NCBI GenBank assembly: GCA_963761525.1
Contig: CAVXHG010000008.1
Location: 558,001 to 622,000, forward strand
Source of the DNA: BOG-931 sp963761525
Lineage (GTDB): Bacteria > Pseudomonadota > Alphaproteobacteria > Rhizobiales > Xanthobacteraceae
Length of the DNA: 64,000 nucleotides
Direction of reading: 5' to 3'
Under the pieces are notes generated by a model. That model was not told where the DNA came from and did not search any database. It worked only from the letters and a program-made list of their open reading frames with translations. The position numbers and the translations under genes are program-made. The stretch's first letter is position 1; each line of letters starts with the position of its first letter. Below, piece after piece: positions 1 to 8,993 of this stretch.

Positions 1-489
1 ATGCGCGCGCGGGGCGAAGATCCAATGCGGAATTTCGCCAACTCGTTGAAGGCGGAGGCCGCGGTAACGGCAAATTACCCGGGTGTGACCTTCGGAATTC
101 ATCTCTGTCGCGGCAATCAGCGCAGCATGTGGCATCGCGAGGGCAGTTACGATGCGATTGCCGAGCGCTTATTCAACGAATTGCCGCATCACCGTTTCCT
201 GCTCGAATACGATACGCCGCGTGCCGGGTCGTTCGAGCCGTTACGGTTCGTCCCCAAGGACAAGGTCGTCGTGCTCGGGCTGGTCAGCACCAAGGTGTCG
301 GACCTCGAAACAGTCGAGGCACTCAAACGGCGCATCGGCGAGGCGAGCAAATTTATTCCACTCGACCAACTGGCGATCTCGCCGCAATGCGGCTTTGCCT
401 CCGACGTCGTCGGCAACTTGCTCAGCGCTGATGATCAAAAGCGCAAGCTCGAAGTTGTGGTCGAGACGGCGCGGCAGGTGTGGAACTAG
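1..489 (+). CDS. MetE-like methionine synthase, C-terminal part (5' end outside window)
   Basis: C-terminal part of a cobalamin-independent methionine synthase family protein (MetE C-terminal TIM barrel), which transfers a methyl group from a folate or similar donor to homocysteine or a related thiol. The zinc ligand pattern of the family is visible in order: H-x-C in HLCRGN, the acidic residue in LLEYDTPR, and the later Cys in SPQCGF. The remaining 162 residues are open from the first base, so the true start lies upstream and the ATG at position 1 need not be the initiator. It ends convergently with fliP, overlapping it by about 4 bases. Many alphaproteobacteria carry short MetE homologues of unsure substrate, so the exact reaction is not settled. 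Confidence 0.85.
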   Translation: MRARGEDPMRNFANSLKAEAAVTANYPGVTFGIHLCRGNQRSMWHREGSYDAIAERLFNELPHHRFLLEYDTPRAGSFEPLRFVPKDKVVVLGLVSTKVSDLETVEALKRRIGEASKFIPLDQLAISPQCGFASDVVGNLLSADDQKRKLEVVVETARQVWN

Positions 490-1253
490 TTGCCGTAGCT
501 CTGGATCAACGAACCGGCGACCAGTGTCCAGCCGTCCACCAGCACGAAAAAGATAAGCTTGAACGGCAGCGACACCACGACCGGTGGCAGCATCATCATG
601 CCCATCGACATCAAGACCGATGCGACCACCAGGTCGATGATGAGGAAGGGCAGGAACAACAGGAAGCCGATCTCGAAGGCGCGCTTGAGTTCCGAGATCA
701 TGAAGGCCGGAACCAGCACGCGCATGGATATATCGGCCGGGGTCTTAGGCTGTGGCTCGCCGGACATGTCCTGGAACAGTTGCAGATCCTTCTCGCGGAC
801 ATTCTTCTCCATGAAACCGCGAAGCGGGACGCTTGCGCGATCGAACGCCTCGTTGACAGTGATCTGATTGGCGACCAGCGGCTTGATACCAGCGTCATAG
901 ACGTTGGTCAGCACCGGACCCATGACGAAAGCAGTAAGGAACAGCGCGAGCGAGATGACGACCGAATTGGGTGGCGCCGTCCCGGTGCCAAGCGCGGTGC
1001 GCAGCAGCGACAGCACCACCACGATCCGCGTGAACGAAGTCATCATCACCAGGATCGACGGCGCAAGCGAAAGTACCGTCAAGAGCGCGATCAGTTGGAT
1101 GATGCGCTCGTTGAGGCCGCCGCCACCGGCGGCGCCCTGACCGAAGTTGATGCTGATATCCTGAGCGGCGAGCGGCGTCGCCGATACAAGAAGTGCCGCT
1201 ACTGAGGCCGCCACCGTATTGAACCGGACGCGGCAGCCACAAATTTTGATCAT
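486..1253 (-). CDS. fliP: Flagellar export gate protein FliP
   Basis: FliP forms the core pentamer of the flagellar type III export gate in the inner membrane together with FliQ and FliR. The 255-residue product has an N-terminal cleavable signal-like helix ending near TPLAAQ, then the family block MMTSFTRIVVVLSLLRTALG and TPPN/APPN-type segment (here GTAPPNSVVISLALFLTAF), and C-terminal membrane helices around FEIGFLLFLPFLIIDLVVAS. Length is normal for the family. The start codon directly follows the fliO stop on the minus strand (TGA then ATG), so the two are translationally coupled. Complete and in frame. Confidence 0.97.
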   Translation of the reverse strand: MIKICGCRVRFNTVAASVAALLVSATPLAAQDISINFGQGAAGGGGLNERIIQLIALLTVLSLAPSILVMMTSFTRIVVVLSLLRTALGTGTAPPNSVVISLALFLTAFVMGPVLTNVYDAGIKPLVANQITVNEAFDRASVPLRGFMEKNVREKDLQLFQDMSGEPQPKTPADISMRVLVPAFMISELKRAFEIGFLLFLPFLIIDLVVASVLMSMGMMMLPPVVVSLPFKLIFFVLVDGWTLVAGSLIQSYGN

Positions 1254-2286
1254 TCAGTTCTTGTTTGTCGGGCGACCCAACAAACTAGCCATCTCCTGCT
1301 CGAGGTTTTCATAGAGCGTGGTGGACTTGTTCGGCTTTACGTCAGCGCGCGGAGCGGCTGCCTTCGGTTCGGCGGACCGCGCGCTACGGGGTGTCTGTAC
1401 AGGCGGTGCCGCTTCCGGCGCAGTCATGGCGATCGCCGGGGCGGCAGGCGCCGGAGGGCCGGGCTTGCGGAGCGCCGCTTCGAGACGATGGGCCATTTCG
1501 GCGAGGCTCTGATCGGCAGCAGCAGTTTCGACTGGAGCGGCAGCGGAGGGCGCGGCAGGCGCCAAACGCGGCTCTGGTCGCGATTCTTCGGCGTGATTCT
1601 GCGCGCGGCTCAACACGCGGCTCGCTTCGCGAGTCGGTTTGAGACGCGCGTGATGGTAGCGGGCTGCGCGGCCGCGCCGGAGGGGCAGATGGCACAACGG
1701 GTGCCGGCGCCGGTTTTGTCGATAGCTCATCGGCGAGCGCAGCAAGCGTATCGCGCTGCGGCCGCACCGAAGTTTCTGCGGCAGGCTGCAGCGGAAAGGC
1801 AGCCGGCTCCTCTGGTAGCGGTTCGAATTTTGGTGCCGGCTCGAATTTCGGCGCCGCCCGCGGTGCAGGGGGCGTCATCGGCTCAGGCTGCAATGGCCAT
1901 GAGCCGTTGCCGTTTTCCGGGAGTGGAATTGCGCGGGGCAGGCTGTCCATCGCCGGCGACCGGGCGACCGTTACGTCCCGCGGATTGGCGGCAACAGCGC
2001 GCACGATATTGGCTTCGACGACCACATCAGTCGGGCCGCCGATCATCAGCAAATGTTCGACATTGTCGCGGCGCACAAGGATGAGGCGACGGCGGGCGTC
2101 GACGCTCGCATAGTCGATCACGCCAAGTCGTGGCTGCCGGCCGCGCGCGTTCGCGCCGCCGAGACGGCCGGTGCCAAAGCGGCGAACGGCCCAGGCGGCC
2201 GCTCCGATCAGGCCGAGAACGACGAGGAATGCCAGAAAGAACCGCACGGGCAGCGGCAGTTCTGAACCGAACAAAGTCTCAAACAT
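1254..2286 (-). pseudogene. fliO: Flagellar assembly protein FliO, frameshifted once
   Basis: FliO is a small membrane scaffold that helps assemble the FliPQR export gate. The N-terminal part (from 2286) has one membrane helix (PVRFFLAFLVVLGLIGAAAW) and the cytoplasmic block LGVIDYASVDARRRLILVRR typical of FliO, then a long Pro/Ala-rich linker. The true C-terminus (SLAEMAHRLEAALRKP ... LEQEMASLLGRP) is in the next frame and ends at 1254. The two frames join around 1582-1605 if one base is removed; the total length of 1033 nt equals 344 codons plus one. Both sides of the break look conserved, so this is either a sequencing insertion or a very recent mutation. The break falls in the low-complexity linker. 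Confidence 0.85.
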
Positions 2287-2475
2287 GCGACTACTCCCCG
2301 CGTCGTTCCGGCGGCCTCAAGGGAATCCCCCAAAGGTTAACAGCGCCGGAAACTTTTGCCGCCGTGATTACTAACAAAGTCTTAAAACTAATAGCCGATT
2401 TCATCCCCGAAGCCGACTAGCCAAGCATTCGCATGGTAAACGGCGAATTAATGGCGAAACGCCCTGAAAGTCGTC

Positions 2476-2494
2476 TTTACCAGTTATTAACCAT
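2476..2494 (+). promoter_or_regulatory. CtrA-like binding site upstream of flgB
   Basis: The sequence reads TTTA, seven bases, then TTAACCAT. The known CtrA site of alphaproteobacteria is TTAA-N7-TTAA(C), often extended to TTAACCAT, so this has one mismatch. It lies about 47 bases before the flgB start, in the 255-base region between the divergent fliO and flgB genes. CckA, the kinase that feeds phosphate to CtrA, is encoded at 6001-8622. The match was made by eye. Confidence 0.55.
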
Positions 2495-2541
2495 ACAATC
2501 GGCAAAGTCTGCCCAGTGGAACTCAAGGCTAGGGCCGACCA

Positions 2542-2934
2542 ATGCCTATCTCTGATATCCCGATTCTCTCGATGCTGCGCGAGCGGATGGAATGGCATCA
2601 GGAGCGCCAACGCGTTCTGGCCGAAAACGTCGCCAACGCCGACACCTCCAACTATCAAGCCAAAGACCTTGCCCCGCCTGATTTCAGCCGGGAACTTTCG
2701 GCTGCTTCGGTCTCGCTCGCCACAACCGAGCCCGGCCATATCGCGGCCGGCAGCGGCGGTCCGCAGTTCGCGCTCGATACCAGCGCGCGCTACGAGGTGC
2801 GCCCCCGCGGCAATTCGGTGACCCACGAAGACGAAATGATGAAGGTCGCTTCGAACCAGATGGATTTCGACGCGGTGTCAGACCTCTACTCGCGAAGTCT
2901 CGCGCTCATCAAGCTTGCGGTCGGCAAATCGTAA
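2542..2934 (+). CDS. flgB: Flagellar basal-body rod protein FlgB
   Basis: FlgB is a proximal rod subunit of the flagellar basal body, exported through the type III gate. The 130-residue product has the rod-protein N-terminal block ENVANADTSNYQAKDL and the C-terminal DEMMKVASNQMDFDAVSDLYSRS heptad region that forms the rod coiled coil. It heads a tight plus-strand run flgB-flgC-fliE and lies just downstream of the CtrA-like box. Length is normal and the frame is intact. Confidence 0.96.
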   Translation: MPISDIPILSMLRERMEWHQERQRVLAENVANADTSNYQAKDLAPPDFSRELSAASVSLATTEPGHIAAGSGGPQFALDTSARYEVRPRGNSVTHEDEMMKVASNQMDFDAVSDLYSRSLALIKLAVGKS

Positions 2935-2944
2935 GGGGTGCGTC

Positions 2945-3355
2945 ATGGATTTCATGAAAGCGATGGCGATAGCCGCTTCGGGTCTGCATGCTCAGATCGG
3001 CCGCATGCAGATCATTTCCGAGAATATGGCGAACGCCGACTCGACCGCCCAAACGCCCGGCGGCGATCCGTACCGGCGCAAGATCGTGACGTTCACATCC
3101 GAACTCGATCGTTCGCTCGATGCCAACGTCGTGAAGCTTGGGCATGTCGACGCCGACATGTCGGATTTTCAGATCAAGCACGAGCCTGACAATCCGGCTG
3201 CCGACAAGAACGGCAACGTCAAGTACCCGAACGTGAATTCGCTCGTTGAGTTGACCGACATGCGGGACGCGCAGCGTTCTTATGAGGCCAACCTCAACAT
3301 CATTACCGCAACGCGCAAAATGCTTCAGCGCACCATCGATATCCTCAAGAGCTAG
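2945..3355 (+). CDS. flgC: Flagellar basal-body rod protein FlgC
   Basis: FlgC is the second proximal rod subunit. The start chosen is ATG 2945 (MDFMKAMAIAASGLHAQ), preceded by AAGGGG at good spacing; an upstream in-frame start at 2915 lies inside flgB and is less likely. The N-terminal rod signature appears as SENMANADSTAQTPGGDPYRRK and the C-terminal one as NSLVELTDMRDAQRSYEANL followed by a helix to the end. The 136-residue length fits the family. It sits 10 bases after flgB and 7 before fliE. Confidence 0.96.
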   Translation: MDFMKAMAIAASGLHAQIGRMQIISENMANADSTAQTPGGDPYRRKIVTFTSELDRSLDANVVKLGHVDADMSDFQIKHEPDNPAADKNGNVKYPNVNSLVELTDMRDAQRSYEANLNIITATRKMLQRTIDILKS

Positions 3356-3362
3356 GTGAGCC

Positions 3363-3683
3363 ATGGCTATTCCGAGCGCCGCAGCCGCAAATGCCTATGC
3401 ATCTCTTGCCAAAATGGGCGAGCAGGTCTCGAAGATAGGCGGCGTCACGCCGCCTGACAGTTCTGCCCCGAGCTTCAGCGGCATTTTAAAAGATGCGCTT
3501 GGCGCCGTTAGCCAGGCCGCGCAAAAGTCGGACGTCGCGACACAGTCGGTCGTCGCCGGCAAAGCCAATATGGTGGATGTCGTTACGGCGGTTGCCGAGA
3601 GCGAAACCGCCGTGCAGGCACTGGTTTCGGTGCGCGACAAGGTGATCGCGGCCTACGAAGACATCTTGAAGATGCCGATCTGA
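3363..3683 (+). CDS. fliE: Flagellar hook-basal body protein FliE
   Basis: FliE links the MS ring to the rod. The product is 106 residues, normal for the family, with the conserved C-terminal half QKSDVATQSVVAGKANMVDVVTAVAESETAVQALVSVRDKVIAAYEDILKMPI, of which the VTAVAESE and VSVRDKVIAAYEDI segments are diagnostic. It follows flgC by 7 bases and is followed by an 86-base gap before fliQ. Confidence 0.95.
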   Translation: MAIPSAAAANAYASLAKMGEQVSKIGGVTPPDSSAPSFSGILKDALGAVSQAAQKSDVATQSVVAGKANMVDVVTAVAESETAVQALVSVRDKVIAAYEDILKMPI

Positions 3684-3769
3684 ACAAATCACATCGGACA
3701 ATGGAATCACATTGCGGGATTGAGTGAGGCGTTAAGCGTAAGGAATTGGGGCGTTAAAGGCAGGGGAAC

Positions 3770-4034
3770 ATGACCGGACCGGAAGTGCTGGACGTTGCGC
3801 GCGATTCGATTGAGACGCTGCTGATTGTGTCGGCGCCATTGATGATGGTCGGCCTTGTGGTCGGCGTCGTGATCTCGCTGTTGCAGGCGCTCACTCAGAT
3901 TCAGGAGTTCGACCCTGGTCTTCGTGCCGAAGATTCTTGCGATCTTTATCGCGATGCTGATCGCGTTGCCGTTTATGGCCGACGCGCTGCACGCAAATTT
4001 CCTCCGGATCACGGCGCATATCACCAGCGGTTAA
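3770..4034 (+). pseudogene. fliQ: Flagellar export gate protein FliQ, frameshifted once
   Basis: FliQ is the small two-helix subunit of the export gate. The first 46 codons (MTGPEVLDVARDSIETLLIV ... LLQALTQIQE) match FliQ well. After GAG at 3905-3907 the frame leaves the family; skipping one T at 3908/3909 restores STLVFVPKILAIFIAMLIAL and the C-terminus ending ITSG at the TAA of 4032-4034. The repaired protein is 87 residues, exactly the usual length. Its stop is 13 bases before the GTG of fliR. Since the residues on both sides are conserved and fliP, fliR and flhB are intact, a sequencing insertion is likelier than decay. Confidence 0.88.
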
Positions 4035-4047
4035 GCGGGGCGTCGCC

Positions 4048-4818
4048 GTGAATATCGATGTCTCGTTCCTTCCGGCGACGGGCGCGGCCTTTCTTCTCGT
4101 TTTTGCCCGCACTGGCACCATGCTGATGCTTCTGCCGGGACTCGGCGAGCAGAACATTTCGGCGCGGATTCGGCTCACGATCGCCATAGTGCTGGCTGCG
4201 GTTTTGTTGCCATTGCACCGCTCGGCCTACCAGATCGACACCAGCGCGCTCGGGCCGGTGATGGTGTTGCTGGTTGAAGAGATAGTCATCGGCGCGGTAC
4301 TGGGCCTTTCGGCGCGGCTGACGATCTCCTCGCTCGAAGTGGCGGGTTCGGTGATTGCCCAGCAACTGGGCCTTGGCTTTGTCACGGCCGTGGACCCGAC
4401 CCAGAACGAGCAGGGCGCGCTGGTCGGCAACTTCCTGACCATGCTCGGCGTGACACTGTTCTTTGCGACCGACATGCATCATCTGGTCATTGCGGCGCTC
4501 AGTGACAGCTACACGCTGTTTGAGCCGGGCGAGGTGCCAGCGGTCGGCGACGCGGCGGCGCTGGTGACAAAAATCGTATCCGGCGCTTTCCGTATTGGCA
4601 TTCAGCTTTCGGCGCCATTTTTGGCGTTCGGGCTGTTGTTCAATATCGGGCTCGGCGTGTTATCGCGGCTGATGCCGCAGATGCAGGTCTTTTTCGTTGC
4701 GTTGCCTGCTTCGATCCTGATCGGTCTGCTGTTTTTGCTGCTCGTTCTCGGCTCGATGATGGGCCTGTTCCTCGATTATGCAGGTTCGGTCCTGCACGAC
4801 CTGGCGCCGCACGCATAA
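4048..4818 (+). CDS. fliR: Flagellar export gate protein FliR
   Basis: FliR completes the FliPQR export gate. The 256-residue protein begins with a GTG codon after a short gap from fliQ and has about six membrane helices, including FLLVFARTGTMLMLLPGLGE near the N-terminus (a family hallmark), the helix around EEIVIGAVLGLSARL, and a C-terminal pair around PASILIGLLFLLLVLG. It is complete and lies between fliQ and flhB, the usual order. Confidence 0.96.
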   Translation: MNIDVSFLPATGAAFLLVFARTGTMLMLLPGLGEQNISARIRLTIAIVLAAVLLPLHRSAYQIDTSALGPVMVLLVEEIVIGAVLGLSARLTISSLEVAGSVIAQQLGLGFVTAVDPTQNEQGALVGNFLTMLGVTLFFATDMHHLVIAALSDSYTLFEPGEVPAVGDAAALVTKIVSGAFRIGIQLSAPFLAFGLLFNIGLGVLSRLMPQMQVFFVALPASILIGLLFLLLVLGSMMGLFLDYAGSVLHDLAPHA

Positions 4819-4842
4819 AGGCTTGCCATTTAAAGGTTCGAA

Positions 4843-5910
4843 ATGGCCGAAGATAACGACGCTGAACATACACAAGACCCGACACAGAAACGGCTTGATG
4901 AAGCGATCAATCGTGGCGACGTCGCGCGCAGCATCGAGGTCAATACCTGGTTCATGCTCGCGGGCGGCGCGCTTGTGCTTATGATTTTCGGCGGCCCGAC
5001 GGCGCAGTCTCTGGCGACGTCGTTTCGCGGGATTCTGGCTAACTCCTATCAGGTGCCGACCGATCCGGCGGCGCTAGGCCATTTCGCCCGGGGCATGGCA
5101 TTCAGGGTGATTGCGGCGCTGGGCATCCCATTCCTGTTGCTGGTGCTCGCGGCGCTGTGCGGCAGCATGGTCCAGCATCGCATCCTGTTCACAATCGAGC
5201 CGATCACTCCGCGTTTGTCGAAGATCTCGCCGGCAGCCGGGTTTGGTCGCCTGTTTTCGAAGGAGGCATTCGCCAATTTCGCCAAGGGGCTGGTCAAGCT
5301 CGGGGTGTTCGGCGCCGTAATCTTCGCGCTGCTCTGGCCGCAACAGCAAAAGATACGGGGCCTGATTTCTGTCGATCCAGCGGAAATCCTGCCGTTCACC
5401 CAGTCGCTGACCATGAAGATGCTGGGCGCCGTGGTCGCGGTCCTCGCTGTTGTGGCGGCGGCGGATTACTTTTTTCAATACCGCCAGTGGTACGACCGCC
5501 AACGTATGACCGTGCAGGAGATGAAGGAGGAGTTCCGTCAGACCGAAGGCGATCCGATGATCAAGGGCAAGCTCAGGCAACTGCGTCAGGCGCGTGCAAG
5601 GAAGCGCATGATGGCCGCAGTTCCGAAGGCCTCGATCATCATCACCAACCCGACGCACTATGCGATTGCACTGCAATACGAGCGTGGCATGAACGCTCCG
5701 GTCTGCGTCGCGAAGGGTGTCGATCTGATCGCACGGAAGATTCGCGAAATCGCCGAGACGCACGGTATTCCGGTCGTCGAGAACCCTCCGTTGGCCCGTG
5801 CCTTGCACGCGACTGTGGACATCGATCAGGAGATTCCGCCCGAGCACTACCGCGCGGTTGCGGAGATCATTGGCTACCTGATGCGGCTGCGTCGCCTGGT
5901 GGCGAGGTAG
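4843..5910 (+). CDS. flhB: Flagellar export switch protein FlhB
   Basis: FlhB is the membrane protein that switches export specificity from rod/hook to filament substrates. The 355-residue product has four membrane helices in the N-terminal half and the cytoplasmic domain with the self-cleavage motif N-P-T-H at about residues 269-272 (IIITNPTHYAIALQYE), cut between Asn and Pro. The EMKEEFRQTEGDP linker before it is also typical. It starts 24 bases after fliR and closes the flagellar run. Confidence 0.97.
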   Translation: MAEDNDAEHTQDPTQKRLDEAINRGDVARSIEVNTWFMLAGGALVLMIFGGPTAQSLATSFRGILANSYQVPTDPAALGHFARGMAFRVIAALGIPFLLLVLAALCGSMVQHRILFTIEPITPRLSKISPAAGFGRLFSKEAFANFAKGLVKLGVFGAVIFALLWPQQQKIRGLISVDPAEILPFTQSLTMKMLGAVVAVLAVVAAADYFFQYRQWYDRQRMTVQEMKEEFRQTEGDPMIKGKLRQLRQARARKRMMAAVPKASIIITNPTHYAIALQYERGMNAPVCVAKGVDLIARKIREIAETHGIPVVENPPLARALHATVDIDQEIPPEHYRAVAEIIGYLMRLRRLVAR

Positions 5911-6000
5911 GTAATCATGGCTCGAATCAGGCAAAATCTCTTGCGCGATTCAGTCGACCGAGGCACTTAAGACGGGCCAGCAAGGTGCGGTAGCAGGGCG

Positions 6001-8622
6001 ATGACAATTCAGGATACCGCAACTCAAGGCGAAGATGCGATTGACGCCGCGCTGGCGCGAAGTGCGCTTGATCGCAGTGCTGCATCCGAGCGCGGAGGCA
6101 GTGTCCTCATGGTGCTCGTCGTCGCCGCCATGCTGGTTGGAGCTGCAACCGGCATCGTCATTTTCGGCCAGGCTAGAACCGAACCTTACATTCTCAGTTT
6201 TCTTGCCATTCTGGCGACAGTCGGCGTGTTTTCGTTATTCGCGCTCGCCTGCGGCATATTGCGTCTTTCAGCCGCAACCACCGTCAGCCCGTTGATCAAG
6301 TCGATTGTGGACGGCGCCTTCGACGGCGTGGTCGTCACCGACAACGGCGGTCGCGTGGTTTACGCCAATAAAGCTTATCTCGATCTGATCAACGCATCGG
6401 ATGGCAACGATATGCGTCCGGTTGAGCGCGTATTCATTGGCGACGCAGATGCTTCCGAAGCGATCTACCGGCTGCTCAAAGCGGCCCGTGAAGGCAAGCG
6501 TCTGCAGGAAGAAGTGCGCGTCGCAGGTATCAAAGGCAGCGCGCCGCGGTGGCTGCGGTTTCGTATCCGGCCGCTCGGCCAAGGCAAGCGCGACAGCCGC
6601 CTTACAGTCTGGTCGCTGAGCGACATTACACGCGAGCGCGAAGGGCAGGAAAACGCCTTTCTTAACTTGCAGCACGCCATCGACTATCTCGACCATGCGC
6701 CGGCGGGCTTCTTTTCGGTCGATGCCAAGGGCGACGTCGTCTATCTCAACGCCACGCTGGCTGGCTGGCTCGACCAGGATTTAGCCCAAGTTGGCTCGGG
6801 GGGCCTGAAGCTCGCCGATCTCATCGCAGGCGACGGCGCAGCATTGCTGACGACACTGCAAGCCGCGCCAGGCGCGGTAAAGACCGAGGTGCTCGATCTC
6901 GATCTGCGTACCAGGAGCGGACGCACGCTGCCGGTGCGGTTGTTTCACAAGCTTGCCTTTGGTGCCGATGGCGAGCCCGGCGCGTCGCGAACGCTGGTCA
7001 TCAATCGCGCACGCGATAACGGCACCGACCCACAACGGGTGGCGGAAATACGCTTCATGCGTTTCTTCCATCATACCCCGATGGCGATCGCGACCGTCGA
7101 CAGGCAAGGCGGTGTCGTTCGTACCAATCCACTGTTTGCCCGGTTGTTTCACGGTGCACGCGGGATCGACGGCGAGGATACCGATCGCTCCGTCGGGCGC
7201 GTCGTCGCCGAGCGGGATCGGCCGGCACTCGAAGCCGCTATTCGGCAGGCGGCTCAAGGCAAGGGCGACATCACGCCGGTCGATGCGACCTTGGCGGGAA
7301 GGGATGAGCGTTTCGGGCGCTTCTACGTGACGGCCGTCGAAGAAGCCGAGCGCGATCAGGAAGCAGCTATTGTCTATGCGCTCGAAACCACGGCGCAGCG
7401 CGAGCTTGAGAACAAGGTTACCCAGCAACAAAAGATGGAGCTGGTCGGTCAGCTGGCCGGTGGCATTGCGCACGATTTCAACAATGTGTTGTCCGCCATC
7501 ATGATGGCGACCGATTTCCTGCTCAACGCGCATCGACCTACCGATCCGTCGTTTCAGGACATCATGCAGATCAAGCAGAATGCCAACCGGGCCGCGAGCC
7601 TGGTGCGGCATCTGCTGGCTTTCTCGCGAAAGCAGACGATGCGTCCGCAAGTTCTCGATCTCGGCGAGGTGCTGTCCGATCTCAACATGCTGCTGAAGCG
7701 GCTGATCGGCGAGAATGTCAATCTCGATGTCGTGCACGGCCGCGATCTGTGGCCGGTGAAAGTCGACATCTCGCAATTTGAACAGGTGATCGTAAATCTT
7801 GCCGTCAATGCACGGGACGCCATGCCGGGAGGCGGGCGGCTGACGGTGCGCACCACCAATGTCGGAGCGAAGGACTGCGAGCGATATCACGCCAAGGGCA
7901 TGCCAACAGCGGATTATGTTCTGGTCGAAGTTACCGACAACGGAACCGGGATTCCGCCCGCTATCCTCGGCAAGATCTTCGAGCCGTTCTTCTCGACCAA
8001 AGAGGTTGGCAAGGGAACCGGGCTTGGCCTTTCCACCGTGTACGGCATCATCAAGCAAACCGGCGGCTTCGTGTATGTCAACTCGACGGAAGGCAAAGGC
8101 ACGGCTTTCCGCATCTTCCTGCCGCGTCACGTCGTCATTGATACTCACGCCGATGTGCCGGAACTCCTGGGCGAGCTTGAGGCGATATCGCGTCCGGATG
8201 CTGCTGCGGCCGCGCCGGAAGAGGCGAAAGTCGCGGCAAAGGCCGATCTCACCGGCGTCGGAACGATCCTTCTGGTCGAAGACGAGGAGGGGTTGCGCCA
8301 ACTCAATGCCCGCGGTCTCGCATCGCGCGGCTATACCGTTCTGGAAGCGGGCAATGGCGTTGAAGCGATGGAGGTGTTGGAAAGTTCCGATCGGCAGATC
8401 GATCTCGTCGTATCCGACGTCGTTATGCCGGAAATGGACGGCCCAACGTTGCTACGCGAGCTCCGAGTCCGGAATCCTGAACTTAAGATCATTTTCGTTT
8501 CGGGTTACGCCGAAGATGCTTTCCAGAAACATCTGCCGGCCGACGGGCAATTTGCATTCCTGCCGAAGCCGTTCACGCTCAAGCAACTCGTCAATGCCGT
8601 AAAAGAGACAATGGCGGCGTAA
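6001..8622 (+). CDS. cckA: Cell-cycle hybrid histidine kinase CckA
   Basis: CckA is the membrane-bound hybrid kinase/phosphatase that, through ChpT, controls CtrA phosphorylation and so cell cycle and flagellar transcription. The 873-residue protein shows two membrane helices at about residues 33-87, PAS-type sensory regions to about 470, a HisKA domain with phospho-acceptor His491 (GGIAHDFNNVLSAIMMATDF), an ATPase domain (NLAVNARDAMPGGG, GTGLGLSTVYGI) and a C-terminal receiver with acceptor Asp806 (DLVVSDVVMPEMDGP). Order and length fit CckA of rhizobia. Its closeness to a CtrA-boxed flagellar operon supports the call. A rho-independent terminator follows directly. Confidence 0.95.
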   Translation: MTIQDTATQGEDAIDAALARSALDRSAASERGGSVLMVLVVAAMLVGAATGIVIFGQARTEPYILSFLAILATVGVFSLFALACGILRLSAATTVSPLIKSIVDGAFDGVVVTDNGGRVVYANKAYLDLINASDGNDMRPVERVFIGDADASEAIYRLLKAAREGKRLQEEVRVAGIKGSAPRWLRFRIRPLGQGKRDSRLTVWSLSDITREREGQENAFLNLQHAIDYLDHAPAGFFSVDAKGDVVYLNATLAGWLDQDLAQVGSGGLKLADLIAGDGAALLTTLQAAPGAVKTEVLDLDLRTRSGRTLPVRLFHKLAFGADGEPGASRTLVINRARDNGTDPQRVAEIRFMRFFHHTPMAIATVDRQGGVVRTNPLFARLFHGARGIDGEDTDRSVGRVVAERDRPALEAAIRQAAQGKGDITPVDATLAGRDERFGRFYVTAVEEAERDQEAAIVYALETTAQRELENKVTQQQKMELVGQLAGGIAHDFNNVLSAIMMATDFLLNAHRPTDPSFQDIMQIKQNANRAASLVRHLLAFSRKQTMRPQVLDLGEVLSDLNMLLKRLIGENVNLDVVHGRDLWPVKVDISQFEQVIVNLAVNARDAMPGGGRLTVRTTNVGAKDCERYHAKGMPTADYVLVEVTDNGTGIPPAILGKIFEPFFSTKEVGKGTGLGLSTVYGIIKQTGGFVYVNSTEGKGTAFRIFLPRHVVIDTHADVPELLGELEAISRPDAAAAAPEEAKVAAKADLTGVGTILLVEDEEGLRQLNARGLASRGYTVLEAGNGVEAMEVLESSDRQIDLVVSDVVMPEMDGPTLLRELRVRNPELKIIFVSGYAEDAFQKHLPADGQFAFLPKPFTLKQLVNAVKETMAA

Positions 8623-8623
8623 G

Positions 8624-8646
8624 GACCGCGCCGTGCGGTCGTTTTT
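8624..8646 (+). terminator. Rho-independent terminator after cckA
   Basis: GACCGC (8624-8629), loop GCCGT, GCGGTC (8635-8640), then GTTTTT. A six-pair GC-rich stem plus a T run two bases after the cckA stop codon makes this a clear terminator. Confidence 0.85.
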
Positions 8647-8741
8647 CTTGCCTCTTTGATCGCTATTACGGCTTTACAAAAAACATTTGGCACTTTTCAG
8701 AACAAATCATTTTTATGATAGCTGTCGCATCTTCGTTGGCG

Positions 8742-8993
8742 ATGGAGAGTGCGATGGAAGAATTAAACGGGCGAATGATTGCTTGCCAGATTTTGATCAC
8801 AGGATTGATTGCACGAGTTGCGAACAATTCTAAAAACCCTCTGCGGTTTCTTTCCGATTTTCGCGACGAGATCCACGCCGTGGTAAACCAGGTTCGGATC
8901 GCAGGATCACTCGATAACGATCGCGTGCGTCAAATCGCTATCAGCACCGTCGACGAGCTTTTTTCTTTGATGAAACCGCCGAACATCGATTGA
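8742..8993 (+). CDS. Small hypothetical protein
   Basis: A small helical protein of about 80-90 residues that I do not recognise by function. In-frame starts are at 8715, 8742 and 8754; 8754 (MEELNGRMIACQILITGLIA) gives the most compact product. The body reads RVANNSKNPLRFLSDFRDEI and ends with VDELFSLMKPPNID, an amphipathic helix pattern with no signal peptide or membrane segment. Base composition is lower in GC than the neighbours. It stands alone between the cckA terminator and the promoter region of the TonB receptor. Confidence 0.6.
   Translation: MESAMEELNGRMIACQILITGLIARVANNSKNPLRFLSDFRDEIHAVVNQVRIAGSLDNDRVRQIAISTVDELFSLMKPPNID

Noticed and set aside
480..1205. Plus-strand ORF of 241 residues very rich in His, Gln, Asp and Arg
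   Set aside because: It is the antisense shadow of fliP; the composition is the usual product of reading a hydrophobic gene backwards.
6781..8301. Minus-strand ORF of 506 residues inside cckA
   Set aside because: Complete antisense overlap with a well-conserved kinase; the translation has no domain pattern.
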